The position numbers and the translations under genes were made by a program. A stretch of DNA of 64,000 nt from Bacillus piscicola. GTDB taxonomy: Bacteria; Bacillota; Bacilli; Bacillales; Marinococcaceae. The stretch covers positions 62,001 through 126,000 of the forward strand of contig NZ_JAJJJF010000002.1 in assembly GCF_022458745.1 (NCBI RefSeq), given 5' to 3'. Shown piece by piece: positions 9,001 through 16,934 of this stretch (position 1 is the first letter of the stretch; the number at the start of each line of letters is the position of its first letter). The notes below the pieces were generated by a model that was given only the letters and a program-made list of their open reading frames with translations, ran no database searches and was not told the DNA's origin.

Positions 9001-9552
9001 GTGGTTCAAGGGGAAAATTCCGCCCGCCATGCGAATGATAAACAGAGTGTATGGATTGCCGTAATAGTGACGATAGTGGTGAATGGCCTGATTACCTACT
9101 TAATTTTTGCGGAAGGCTTCAGTGGTGATGTTCATTTTGATTTGACGATTTTACCAATGATGAACGCTATCTTTAACAGTTTTACAACTGTCTTTCTGTT
9201 AATGGCATTGTTTTTTATTTTACGTAAAAATATCACGATGCACCGCCGTTTCATTTACGGTGCATTTACGAGTACTTTTTTGTTTTTAATTACGTATTTA
9301 ACGTATCATTACTTGGCAGAGTCTACATCTTACGGGGGAAGTGGTATTCTTGCCGGGATCTATTATTTTATTTTAATTACTCACATTGTGCTCGCTGCTG
9401 TCATTGTACCGCTTGCGATATTGACATTCTTACGAGGTTTTAAAAACCAAGTGAGGAAACACCGAAAAATAGCACGCTGGACGATGCCGCTCTGGCTTTA
9501 TGTCAGTATCACCGGTGTACTTGTTTATGTGATGATTTCACCTTACTATTAA
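9001..9552 (+). CDS. DUF420 membrane protein (YozB/CtaM-like)
   Basis: This 183-aa protein has five hydrophobic helices and the DUF420 signatures FNSFTTVFLLMALFFILRKN, MHRRFIYGAF and RKHRKIARWTMPLWLYVSITGV. Conserved histidines sit in THIVLAAV, YLTYHYL and MHRR. S. aureus CtaM, a member of this family, is needed for biogenesis of a heme-A oxidase, so a role in maturing the caa3 enzyme encoded just upstream is likely, though this is inference. GTG 9001 follows GAGGAGG. It is separated from ctaF by a terminator and sits in the place where ctaG is found in B. subtilis. Confidence 0.85.
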   Translation: MVQGENSARHANDKQSVWIAVIVTIVVNGLITYLIFAEGFSGDVHFDLTILPMMNAIFNSFTTVFLLMALFFILRKNITMHRRFIYGAFTSTFLFLITYLTYHYLAESTSYGGSGILAGIYYFILITHIVLAAVIVPLAILTFLRGFKNQVRKHRKIARWTMPLWLYVSITGVLVYVMISPYY

Positions 9553-9628
9553 GTGTGCATCACTAAAAGGTGAAATTCATACTAACGTTTAGTGGATAGC
9601 TGAGTATTCGGGCACAGAGTAACTGGAA

Positions 9629-9664
9629 AAAACGGACGCTGGGAATGTGCTCAGGTCCGTTTTC
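9629..9664 (+). terminator. Intrinsic terminator after the DUF420 gene
   Basis: AAAACGGAC (9629-9637) pairs with GTCCGTTTT (9655-9663) around a 17-nt loop, directly upstream of the cvfB-like gene. The T tract is only four bases. Confidence 0.65.
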
Positions 9665-9694
9665 TATTATAAATAGAAAGAAGTTGGTAAAATA

Positions 9695-10549
9695 ATGATT
9701 CATCTTGGTACCGTACAAACATGTACAGTGAGAGACGAAAAGCAGCAGGCGTATACGTTGGAAAAAGGAAAAAAACAGCTCGAACTTCCCGTAAGGTATG
9801 TGACTCGCTCGCTTTCAGCGGGTGAAGAAGTTCGTGTTTTTGTTTACAAGAATAAGAAAGGTTCCATGGTTGCCACAATGACACTTCCGGATATTACGGT
9901 TGACAGTTTCGGCTGGGCAACTGTTGCTGACGTTGTTCCGCGACTCGGTGTATTTCTTCATATTGGAATAGAGAAGGATATGCTACTTTCTAAAGATGAT
10001 CTGCCGCTGTTCCAAGAAGTGTGGCCGAAAAGAGGCGATAAACTTTACGCTACTCTTGTTGTCGACAAGAAAAACATGTTGTTCGCCAAGTTGGCAACAG
10101 AAGAAGATATTATGAAACACACGGAAAGAGCACCGGCTTCGCTTCAGAATGAAAAGGTGACTGGCCTTGTTTACCGAACAGGGAAAGTAGGTTCGTTTAT
10201 TTGGACGACTGATCGCTATCGCGGCTTTCTTCATGCAAGCGAACGTGACGATGAACCCCGACTCGGGCAGCATGTACAAGCACGAGTGACAGGAGTCAAA
10301 GAAGATGGCACCGTTAATCTTTCTTGTAAACCGTTAAAAGAAGAACGAATCGGCCAAGATGCAGAGAAAATCCTGTTAAGTCTTTCCCGAAACCAAGGAG
10401 AAATATCTTATAGTGACAAAAGTGACCCGCGTGATATTCAACGAGAGTTTCAATTAAGCAAAGCTGCGTTTAAGCGTGCAGTGGGTCGTCTCTTGAAACA
10501 AGGGCTTATTGAACAGACCGGCCATCAAACAATACGATTTAAACAGTAG
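9695..10549 (+). CDS. cvfB: S1-like RNA-binding protein, CvfB/YitL family
   Basis: This 284-aa protein has the CvfB arrangement: three S1-like OB domains followed by a C-terminal winged helix. The second S1 domain is visible as VDSFGWATVADVVPRLGVFL with DMLLSKDDLP; the third as GSFIWTTDRYRGFLHASER with VNLSCKP; and the winged helix as FQLSKAAFKRAVGRLLKQGL. CvfB proteins bind RNA and affect virulence or hemolysin expression in S. aureus; the Bacillus role is poorly defined. The start ATG 9695 has a weak upstream AGAAAG. Nothing links it functionally to its neighbours. Confidence 0.88.
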   Translation: MIHLGTVQTCTVRDEKQQAYTLEKGKKQLELPVRYVTRSLSAGEEVRVFVYKNKKGSMVATMTLPDITVDSFGWATVADVVPRLGVFLHIGIEKDMLLSKDDLPLFQEVWPKRGDKLYATLVVDKKNMLFAKLATEEDIMKHTERAPASLQNEKVTGLVYRTGKVGSFIWTTDRYRGFLHASERDDEPRLGQHVQARVTGVKEDGTVNLSCKPLKEERIGQDAEKILLSLSRNQGEISYSDKSDPRDIQREFQLSKAAFKRAVGRLLKQGLIEQTGHQTIRFKQ

Positions 10550-10580
10550 CCATCTGGAGCTGGAAAGAAGTTGATAAAGA

Positions 10581-11774
10581 ATGTGTGAACTTGTCATTAC
10601 CATAAAAGATGCTTTTCGAAAAAAATTTCAACAAGGATACCCGCTTATTTTTGAAGAAGCAATTCGAGATCCACATGATTTAGGAAAAGAAGGCAGTCTT
10701 CTGAAACTGGTAGGGGAAAACGGTGCTTTTATCGGTAAAGGTTTTTACGGAAAACAAAACAAAGGGTTAGGCTGGGTGCTTACACATAAAGAGAAAGAAA
10801 CAATTGATCAGCAATTTTTCGAAAGGAAGATCTCTGCCGCTTTGAATGACAGGAAGCCGTTCTTTGATGACGAAGATACGACTGCTTTTCGTGTGTTCAA
10901 CGGAGAAGGTGATGGTATCGGCGGTTTCACTATCGATTATTATAAAGATAATTATGTCATTAACTGGTATAGTGATGGTATCTTTCAATTTAAAGAAGAA
11001 GTCACGCAGTCACTTGAAAAGCTGGTGTCTTATAAAGGGATTTATGAGAAAAAAAGGTTCAACGTCGGAGGCAAGTATGTCGAGGATGACGATTTTGTGA
11101 TGGGGGAGCGAGAAGAGTTTCCCATCATCGTGAAGGAGAACGGCGTTCGTTTTGCTGTCTATTTAAATGACGGTCCTATGACAGGCATCTTTTTAGATCA
11201 AAGAGAAGTTAGAAAAACAATTCGCAAATCCTATGCAAAAGGAAAAAAAGTGTTAAATACGTTTTCTTATACTGGTGCTTTCTCGGTATGTGCTGCGCTC
11301 GGAGGAGCAGCACATACAACGAGTGTTGACCTTGCTAATCGCAGCCTGCCAAGAACTACTGAGCAGTTCAGCATGAATAACATAGAGAGAGAAGCACACG
11401 AAATTAAAGTAATGGATGTCTTTCGTTATTTTAAATATGCAGTAAAAAAAGGCATTTCGTACGAGATGATTATCCTCGATCCCCCCAGTTTTGCGAGATC
11501 CAAAAAAAACACATTCAGCGTTCCTAAAGATTATAAAAACTTACTGAAAGATGCGATAGCTATAACAAAACGCAACGGGGTGATTGTGGCCTCCACTAAT
11601 TATGCCGGTTTTGGAATGACGAAATTCAAAGAACTAGTGAAAAAAGCTTTTCATGAAACGGGTAAACAGTATCGCGTGATAGAAGAGTTCTCTTTACCTG
11701 AAGATTTTAAGACGAACAAAGACTTTCCAGAAGGGGATTATCTTAAAGTATTATTCATTAAAAAAATGAACTGA
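10581..11774 (+). CDS. Class I rRNA methyltransferase, RlmI/YwbD-like
   Basis: The 397-aa protein has an N-terminal PUA-like domain (KKFQQGYPLIFEEAI, GAFIGKGFYGK), a middle RlmI-type domain (DGPMTGIFLDQREVR) and a C-terminal Rossmann methyltransferase domain with the SAM motif VLNTFSYTGAFSV and the catalytic-type motif DPPSFA. E. coli RlmI makes m5C1962 in 23S rRNA, and B. subtilis YwbD is the probable counterpart; the exact target here is inferred. The ATG 10581 has only a modest GAAAG site 12 bases upstream. The gene ends before a bidirectional terminator shared with the converging permease gene. Confidence 0.82.
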   Translation: MCELVITIKDAFRKKFQQGYPLIFEEAIRDPHDLGKEGSLLKLVGENGAFIGKGFYGKQNKGLGWVLTHKEKETIDQQFFERKISAALNDRKPFFDDEDTTAFRVFNGEGDGIGGFTIDYYKDNYVINWYSDGIFQFKEEVTQSLEKLVSYKGIYEKKRFNVGGKYVEDDDFVMGEREEFPIIVKENGVRFAVYLNDGPMTGIFLDQREVRKTIRKSYAKGKKVLNTFSYTGAFSVCAALGGAAHTTSVDLANRSLPRTTEQFSMNNIEREAHEIKVMDVFRYFKYAVKKGISYEMIILDPPSFARSKKNTFSVPKDYKNLLKDAIAITKRNGVIVASTNYAGFGMTKFKELVKKAFHETGKQYRVIEEFSLPEDFKTNKDFPEGDYLKVLFIKKMN

Positions 11775-11781
11775 CAAGAAA

Positions 11782-11828
11782 AAAACAGAGGGAATGGATG
11801 AAAGAAATACATCTGTTCCCTCTGTTTT
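11782..11828. terminator. Bidirectional terminator between convergent genes
   Basis: AAAACAGAGGGAA (11782-11794) and TTCCCTCTGTTTT (11816-11828) are perfect 13-bp arms with A and T tracts on either side. The right arm overlaps the stop codon of the minus-strand permease gene. Confidence 0.92.
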
Positions 11829-12891
11829 AAATTCGAAAATTTAGTTTTATCAGTCCGGCTTCTTTCGCAGAAGTAAAGGCGATAACGGTAAGCGGGCCGA
11901 TAATAAAGCCAAGCACTCCTAAAAGAGTCAGCCCTATATATAGTGAGATTAACGTCGCCAAAGGGGAAAGACCAATATGGTGTCCCATAACTTTTGGCTC
12001 AACGGTCCTCCTAATAATTAGAAGAACTCCTGCCAATACTAACAACTGGGTACCAAGAAGGGTATCACCAGCGATGTAGTGATAGAGAGACCAAGGGGCC
12101 AAAATGACAATCGAGCCAATAATTGGCACAAAATCAATCAGCCAAATAATCACAGACATCATCAAGGCAACCTCTGGCGTGAATAGGTAAAGACCGATAA
12201 GGGTGACTAGAAAAATAATAATACTGACGAGAAACTGAGCTTTAAAGAAACCGAGTATGACGTAAGAGAGCCGCGAGGTCATAAATTTAAATTTTTCAGC
12301 CGTATCGTCTTTCATGAATGCATACATTTGCTTTCTGAGACGTGGAAGTTCAAGCATAAAGAGAAACAGGGCAATTAGATAAACGAGAAATGAGACTAAA
12401 TATCTTGGTATTGCAGCGACAAGACTTGCGAGATCGTTAATCATACCACCGCTTCCAAAGTCTTCACGTAAATTGCTCAGCATGTCAGTAATTTGGTTAT
12501 TAATTTCATGGATAACAACAGGAGGCAAATTCAAGTCCTGATAAGCTTTCTCAATTTTTTCTTGCGTATTGAGCCATGACCGGTTGATATCACTAATATA
12601 TGCCGGTAAATTCTCGATAAAGACAACAACTTGGGTAACGACTTGGGTAATGAGAAAAAAAATACTGATGCCGAGAACACATAAAAAACAAGTAAAGACG
12701 ATGGTAACTGCAATACTTCTTTTTGCTTTCATTTTCTCCATAATGAAGCGAATCGCCGGCGATAAGAAGAGAGCAGTTAGTAAAGCCAGAACGATAGGAC
12801 CGGAAATAGGAAGTATGTAGTATGCTCCGACCAACACAATTGCGGCTGCAATCAGACGAAGTATTATTTTTTTGTTTAACACAAATGGCAC
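11827..12891 (-). CDS. AI-2E/PerM-family membrane transporter, YtvI-like
   Basis: This is a 354-aa member of the AI-2E exporter (PerM/YdiK) superfamily with about eight helices. Diagnostic parts are the early helix pair around GPIVLALLTALFLSPAIRF, the soluble central region, and the C-terminal signature IDFVPIIGSIVILAPWSL, RRTVEPKVMG and GLSPLATLISLYIGL. Bacillus members include the sporulation membrane protein YtvI, to which it looks closest, but I cannot separate paralogs. The frame can start at TTG 12897, but AAAGGAG lies only one base before it; GTG 12891 sits seven bases after the same site and is preferred. Substrate is unknown. Confidence 0.82.
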   Translation of the reverse strand: MPFVLNKKIILRLIAAAIVLVGAYYILPISGPIVLALLTALFLSPAIRFIMEKMKAKRSIAVTIVFTCFLCVLGISIFFLITQVVTQVVVFIENLPAYISDINRSWLNTQEKIEKAYQDLNLPPVVIHEINNQITDMLSNLREDFGSGGMINDLASLVAAIPRYLVSFLVYLIALFLFMLELPRLRKQMYAFMKDDTAEKFKFMTSRLSYVILGFFKAQFLVSIIIFLVTLIGLYLFTPEVALMMSVIIWLIDFVPIIGSIVILAPWSLYHYIAGDTLLGTQLLVLAGVLLIIRRTVEPKVMGHHIGLSPLATLISLYIGLTLLGVLGFIIGPLTVIAFTSAKEAGLIKLNFRI

Positions 12892-13081
12892 GGCCAAGCT
12901 CCTTTCGACTATCCCCTGAGCCGACGGGGAATTCCATAACGGTGATTACGGTGAAACATTCTTCTTCATTATAATATGCGAGTGTATATTTGAACAGCAT
13001 GAAAATCCAGCTGACCTTTTTGCCATAAAAATAAACCGGTGAATAGAAAAAATTCAACCGGTTATAATAGAGCTAAAACGT

Positions 13082-13450
13082 TTATGATGTAACTTTTTCG
13101 GAAGCAAACAAGTCTTTGGCGGCTTTTTCAATAATAGCTGTTGACTTCTTAACAATCTTATCAGGAAAATCTTCATCGTATTCAACACCGTGAGGGTAAT
13201 AATGACGTCCTAGAATAGGTGTTAATAAACGTACTTTTGTACTGCGTTTTGGTATCTCTCCGTCAACTGCGTATGCAAGAACGCGCAAGTAGTACGTCGC
13301 GTTTTGTGTCGTATCAAGCATTTTATAGTCTAAAGAAACTCGCTCATAGTCCCATTGTTCAGCGTGGACAAAGCCATGTTTCTCCATAATTCTAACTAAG
13401 CTTCCGAAATTATACTCTTTCCCCTCAAAATCATAACCTTCGATTTTCAT
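13082..13450 (-). CDS. YugN-like family protein
   Basis: This 122-aa cytosolic protein matches B. subtilis YugN through HGFVHAEQWDYERVSLD, YYLRVLAYAV and LLTPILGRHYYPHGVEY. The family is Bacillus-typical and of unknown function; its fold has been described as a YugN-like domain. ATG 13450 is preceded by AGGAGGGGAAACT, a strong ribosome site. It stands alone between the AI-2E transporter and a thioesterase, all on the minus strand but with gaps of about 150 bp, so they are probably separate transcripts. Confidence 0.85.
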   Translation of the reverse strand: MKIEGYDFEGKEYNFGSLVRIMEKHGFVHAEQWDYERVSLDYKMLDTTQNATYYLRVLAYAVDGEIPKRSTKVRLLTPILGRHYYPHGVEYDEDFPDKIVKKSTAIIEKAAKDLFASEKVTS

Positions 13451-13603
13451 AGTTTCCCCTCCTAATTTAACAAAACCTGCTGTATGTTAATGATAGTATG
13501 AATCATAGGAAGTTGCAACGCTGTTCTATTACTATTTCGTGAAAGATTAGGCACAGCGCTGACAGGTTTCGCCATATCTTTCAAGAGATCGGCAAGGGAA
13601 GAA

Positions 13604-14101
13604 TTAGCTGTTACTTATTACATAAAATGTTGCGGTGGCATGTGCGATTAAGGCATCTTTATCGTTATACACGCTGCCTTCCGTGATAATCGTTTTTTTC
13701 GTTTTTGATAATACCTTTGTAAGACAGCGAAGACTATGTCCTTTTCCGGGTTTTATGTAATTTATTTTTATTTCCATCGTGACGGCCCCGTACCCCACAG
13801 GTGCTTCTTTATCAGCGAGCGTGCCCATTGCTGAATCGAGAAGTGTTGCCGTTACACCACCGTGCGCAATGTGCAGTTCGTTATAAAGCCCGGTATGAAG
13901 CGGGATCGTCACCGCAAGAGATTGATCCTCCCGCCATTCATAATCCGGTTGCAGCCAGCTCGTTACGTAGGATGAATAACAGCCGCCGCGTTTTTTCTCC
14001 CAGCCGGATAGTGCTCGTTCCATTATCTCCAATTCTTTATCCGAGGCGCTTTCTAAAAAAGATGTGTATTTATTTTGTAATTCACTTCGTGTTTGAGACA
14101 T
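13604..14101 (-). CDS. PaaI-type hotdog thioesterase
   Basis: The 165-aa protein carries the hotdog-fold signature HIAHGGVTATLLDSAMG, with the HGG turn and the acidic residue on the central helix, plus VTMEIKINYIKPGKG and LIAHATATFYV at the end. Such proteins hydrolyse acyl-CoA thioesters (phenylacetyl-CoA in the case of PaaI); the substrate here is unknown. About 40 extra N-terminal residues precede the hotdog core. The start ATG 14101 has an AAAGGATAAAG site upstream on the minus strand. It is divergent from ylbD. Confidence 0.82.
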   Translation of the reverse strand: MSQTRSELQNKYTSFLESASDKELEIMERALSGWEKKRGGCYSSYVTSWLQPDYEWREDQSLAVTIPLHTGLYNELHIAHGGVTATLLDSAMGTLADKEAPVGYGAVTMEIKINYIKPGKGHSLRCLTKVLSKTKKTIITEGSVYNDKDALIAHATATFYVISNS

Positions 14102-14248
14102 GTAACTTTATCCTTTCTTTTTAAGTTCAGCAACTTGTTTCATTGTATCGTACTCCAACCTTTAAAGAAAGAATCACTACTACTAATCAAGAGGAACACC
14201 CAAGTCACGTTAGCATATGATGGTAAGAAAGAAGTGGAGGTGAGGACC

Positions 14249-14623
14249 ATGAGCAAAGAAACATTGCCACCATCCGTTCAGGAGTTTCGTACATTTATTC
14301 AATCGCATCCTGGATTGATCAAAGAAGTACGTGAGGGACGGCGTACATGGAATGAGCTGTACCAGGACTGGGTGATTTTAGGTGAAGATCATGAGGATTG
14401 GACAGCATACCAATCAACAACTAAAAGCATGAATGATGAGCAAGGTGAAACGGTACCCGCCCTTATGAAAATGCTCAGCCAGATTAACATTCAAGAGCTA
14501 CAACAGCAGATGTCCCAATTTAGCGGGGTGATTGGCAACGTACAGCGAGTGTTATCACAATTTCAAAAGCCGTCTAATCCCAAGCGTCCTCCTCAAGACC
14601 CCTTTTCCTTTCGAGGCTTTTAG
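14249..14623 (+). CDS. ylbD: Spore coat protein YlbD
   Basis: The 124-aa product begins MSKETLPPSVQEFRTFIQSH and includes RTWNELYQDWVILGEDHEDW, typical of YlbD, a putative coat protein of Bacillus spores. The tail QKPSNPKRPPQDPFSF is proline-rich. The open frame extends upstream to 14093, but the ATG at 14249 has GTGGAGGTGAGG directly upstream and matches the family start. ylbE follows 17 bp downstream, as in B. subtilis. Transcription is expected in the mother cell late in sporulation by family knowledge; I did not find a convincing sigma-K promoter. Confidence 0.88.
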   Translation: MSKETLPPSVQEFRTFIQSHPGLIKEVREGRRTWNELYQDWVILGEDHEDWTAYQSTTKSMNDEQGETVPALMKMLSQINIQELQQQMSQFSGVIGNVQRVLSQFQKPSNPKRPPQDPFSFRGF

Positions 14624-14640
14624 AAAGGAGGTAAAGAGAT

Positions 14641-14868
14641 ATGGAACCACAATTGGGGGAGTGGATACATTCCAGCCCAGAGTATAAAGAATTTATTCGC
14701 TTTCACCCGGTCTGGTATCGTCTGTTAAATCGAAATCCGGAATTAATAGAGGAATTTGTGGAGGAATCACGGCGTTATCACGGACAAACATTGCCGCAGC
14801 GGTTGGAACGCTTTAAAGGTAACATGGATATGGCGTTAATGTTATTAAGCTTAATGAATCAAAAATAA
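14641..14868 (+). CDS. ylbE: YlbE-like protein
   Basis: This 75-aa protein (FIRFHPVWYRLLNRNPELIEEF, then LPQRLERFKGNMDMALMLLSLM) matches the short YlbE family found next to ylbD in Bacillus. Function is unknown. It has a strong GAAAGGAGGT site nine bases before ATG 14641 and is probably cotranscribed with ylbD. There are no membrane segments or signal peptide. Confidence 0.87.
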   Translation: MEPQLGEWIHSSPEYKEFIRFHPVWYRLLNRNPELIEEFVEESRRYHGQTLPQRLERFKGNMDMALMLLSLMNQK

Positions 14869-14925
14869 TCTGGTTTAAAAATCTTTCTTTGTCTCATACT
14901 AACAGGACAAGGGAGGGTTGCGGCG

Positions 14926-15333
14926 ATGAAAAATGCAGCGACGGTATTTGCTTGTATGCTTACAGCAGGCAGTATCTTTTTTTCTACAATCGACGATGTA
15001 AGTGCAGCCGCTTTTAACGTACAAGAGATACACGCCGAGACTGTTTCAGATTCCCATTCCCAAGGAATCGAAAAAGATAATTGGTCACTTCGTTATAAAG
15101 TAAACAATCATAATCTGTATTTGGAATGTGTTATCAGTGATTTTTCTTTAGAAAAAGATGGTTATTTATTGGTGAAAATGAATGGCATGGAGGCAGCAAA
15201 AATGCAAAAAGCCGCCTTCATGATGAAGAATTTACCTCCGGGAGAACACACTATTGAAGTAGTGCCCGTTCTTCACAACGGTGAAAAACACGGGGAAATC
15301 ATTGAATTTTCAATTAAGATAAATGGTGAGTAA
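14926..15333 (+). CDS. Small secreted protein of unknown function
   Basis: I do not recognise this 135-aa protein. It starts with a Sec-type signal (positive MKN, hydrophobic core AATVFACMLTAGSIFFSTI, probable cleavage near VSAAA at residues 26-29). The mature part has repeated beta-strand-like stretches, including WSLRYKVNNHNLYLECVISD and LPPGEHTIEVVPVL, which suggest a small beta-sandwich. There are no cysteines in the mature region. GGGAGG lies before ATG 14926. It sits between ylbE and ylbF, a place with no extra gene in B. subtilis, and is followed by its own terminator. Confidence 0.75.
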   Translation: MKNAATVFACMLTAGSIFFSTIDDVSAAAFNVQEIHAETVSDSHSQGIEKDNWSLRYKVNNHNLYLECVISDFSLEKDGYLLVKMNGMEAAKMQKAAFMMKNLPPGEHTIEVVPVLHNGEKHGEIIEFSIKINGE

Positions 15334-15334
15334 T

Positions 15335-15370
15335 CAGTGGGGGTTGTTGACCCCCACTGTATTGTTTTCC
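15335..15370 (+). terminator. Terminator after the secreted protein gene
   Basis: CAGTGGGGG (15335-15343) and CCCCCACTG (15351-15359) pair around a 7-nt loop, followed by TATTGTTTT. Confidence 0.85.
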
Positions 15371-15481
15371 CCTGGCATTAATGGACAGTGAGAATCCTTA
15401 CTGATGAAGACCACTTTTCGTGGGAATGATCTTCAAACAACTTGCTCAAGCATGTATAATAGGAGAATGGAGGTGTTTTTA

Positions 15482-15922
15482 ATGTCAGCCGTCATTTCTA
15501 CTTCAGCTGATTTGTTAGAGGAAGCCGCCTCGTTAGGGGAGTTCATCCTCGAATCTGAGGTTTTTATACATTATCAAACTGCTCGTGAACATATGAGAAA
15601 CGATCAAGAAGCTCAGCGTTTGATTACGGAATTTAACAAGATGAAAGACCACTATGAAGACGTGCAGCGGTTCGGCAAATACCACCCGGATTATAAAACG
15701 ATCACCCGAGAAGTACGATCTATAAAACGGGAAATGGATATGCATGAAACCATAGCAACGTTTAAAAAAGCGGAAAGAGAGTTAGAAATGCTGTTGAATC
15801 AAATATCCGCTGAAATTACAGGCGTTGTGTCCCCAACCATTAAAGTTCCAACCGGTAATCCGCATTTTGATGCGTCTTGTGGAGGCGGCTGCGGTACCGG
15901 CAATAAATGCGGGTGTTCCTAG
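15482..15922 (+). CDS. ylbF: YlbF/RicF, regulator of RNase Y and competence/sporulation
   Basis: The 146-aa protein is a YlbF/YmcA-type helical protein. In B. subtilis YlbF, YmcA and YaaT form a complex that carries [4Fe-4S] clusters and promotes RNase Y-dependent mRNA maturation, affecting biofilm, competence and sporulation. The helical core (EFILESEVFIHYQTAREHM, QRLITEFNKMKDHYEDVQ) is followed by a C-terminal cysteine cluster CGGGCGTGNKCGC (Cys133, 137, 143, 145) that fits cluster binding. ATG 15482 follows ATGGAGGTG; the frame opens at 15404 without a site. In B. subtilis the next gene is ylbG, here found about 17.8 kb away. Confidence 0.92.
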   Translation: MSAVISTSADLLEEAASLGEFILESEVFIHYQTAREHMRNDQEAQRLITEFNKMKDHYEDVQRFGKYHPDYKTITREVRSIKREMDMHETIATFKKAERELEMLLNQISAEITGVVSPTIKVPTGNPHFDASCGGGCGTGNKCGCS

Positions 15923-15927
15923 TCATC

Positions 15928-15963
15928 AAAAAGGTCCCAACCTATCGTTGGGGACCTTTTTTT
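15928..15963 (+). terminator. Terminator of ylbF
   Basis: AAAAAGGTCCCAAC and GTTGGGGACCTTTTT form a GC-rich hairpin with a CTATC loop and seven T residues. Confidence 0.9.
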
Positions 15964-15988
15964 GATTTTCATCGCGCTCCCTGAATCT

Positions 15989-16018
15989 ATTGTCAACAAT
16001 CTTATTATGCGTTATGAT
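15989..16018 (+). promoter_or_regulatory. gntR promoter with overlapping palindromic operator
   Basis: TTGTCA (15990-15995) and TATGAT (16013-16018) are 17 bp apart, a good sigma-A promoter for the GntR gene. The -35 lies inside ATTGTCAACAAT (15989-16000), which has arms ATTGT and ACAAT. The same 12-mer occurs reversed at 16853-16864, over the -35 of the next operon. This suggests autoregulation by the GntR protein. Confidence 0.65.
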
Positions 16019-16080
16019 GGAGTCACCTAAACATGCAACTGTTGAGGAATGACCAATAAAACAAAGGATGCTATAAAAAA

Positions 16081-16764
16081 ATGAATGTGAACGTTAAAAA
16101 AAGTTCTTTAAAATATCAAATTGCTGAAGCTGTCAGAAAGGAAATCTTTCGGGGAGTACTCAAACCAGGAGACAAAGTGACTGAAACGGTGATAGCACAG
16201 AAGTTTGAGGTAAGCCGCGGGCCAGTTCGTGAAGCTATGCAGATTTTAGTGATGGAAGGTCTACTCGTTTCAACCACTTTTAAAGAAACCCGTGTCAGTC
16301 AAATAACGACCGAAGAAGTTACTGATCTGCTCGTTCCAATGAGGGTTAATCTTGAAACATTTGCACTCAAAAAAGGGTTTCCCTCGTGGAATAAGGAGTT
16401 ATTTCAACAGTTTGACGACATTTTAGAAAAAATGAGACGGGCTTCGATCTTTGATGATCTACCTCTGTTCAATGACGTCGACATCCAGTTTCACGAATTA
16501 ATTGTGTTGTCCTCAAAAATGAACAATGTTGTTCATTTATGGGAAAGTATTTTAAACCGTATCCGGCTTCATTTTATTTATCAAAATTCTTTATCAGATG
16601 ATTTGCATCAATATACAGAGGATCACCGTGTTCTGTTAGATTCGTTCAAAAGCGGTGACGTGGACGCCGCGGTGAAACAGCTTGAGGATCATCTTATTAA
16701 AACGAATAAGACAAGAGCTGAGTTACTTCCAGATTTAACCAATACAAGTCAAAACCGTGAATGA
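16081..16764 (+). CDS. GntR-family regulator (FadR/FCD subfamily)
   Basis: This 227-aa protein has an N-terminal winged helix (residues about 10-75; SSLKYQIAEAVRKEIFRGVL, KPGDKVTE, FEVSRGPVREAMQILVMEGL) and an all-helical FCD ligand domain with candidate metal-ligand residues in NDVDIQFHELIV and EDHRVLLDSF. Such regulators usually repress catabolic operons and are released by an acidic metabolite. The operator evidence is the 12-bp palindrome repeated in its own and the next promoter. It therefore probably controls the class II aldolase-BCCT-HD operon downstream. The ribosome site AAAGGA is about a dozen bases before ATG 16081, slightly long. Confidence 0.88.
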   Translation: MNVNVKKSSLKYQIAEAVRKEIFRGVLKPGDKVTETVIAQKFEVSRGPVREAMQILVMEGLLVSTTFKETRVSQITTEEVTDLLVPMRVNLETFALKKGFPSWNKELFQQFDDILEKMRRASIFDDLPLFNDVDIQFHELIVLSSKMNNVVHLWESILNRIRLHFIYQNSLSDDLHQYTEDHRVLLDSFKSGDVDAAVKQLEDHLIKTNKTRAELLPDLTNTSQNRE

Positions 16765-16775
16765 ATTTCACTACG

Positions 16776-16812
16776 AAATCTGTCTCATGCTTAACATGAG
16801 ACAGATTTTTTT
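16776..16812 (+). terminator. Terminator of the gntR gene
   Basis: AAATCTGTCTCATG (16776-16789) pairs perfectly with CATGAGACAGATTT across a 5-nt loop and is followed by a run of Ts. It isolates the regulator gene from the operon it faces. Confidence 0.93.
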
Positions 16813-16852
16813 CATTGTAGTCATGTTTACTTTAACAATGTATTTCATTTGT

Positions 16853-16884
16853 ATTGTTGACAATATAACAATATATGTTACGAT
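16853..16884 (+). promoter_or_regulatory. Promoter and palindromic operator of the aldolase-BCCT-HD operon
   Basis: A consensus -35 TTGACA (16857-16862) is followed at 16 bp by TACGAT (16879-16884) with an extended TGT in front. The -35 is embedded in ATTGTTGACAAT (16853-16864), the exact reverse complement of the 12-mer in the gntR promoter. A second dyad, TAACA-ATATA-TGTTA (16866-16880), covers the spacer up to the -10 and could be a further operator half. Confidence 0.65.
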
Positions 16885-16934
16885 ACTAAACGAATTAAAA
16901 AGTTATCCTTAAAAAAGGGGGAGGAGAACAGATT

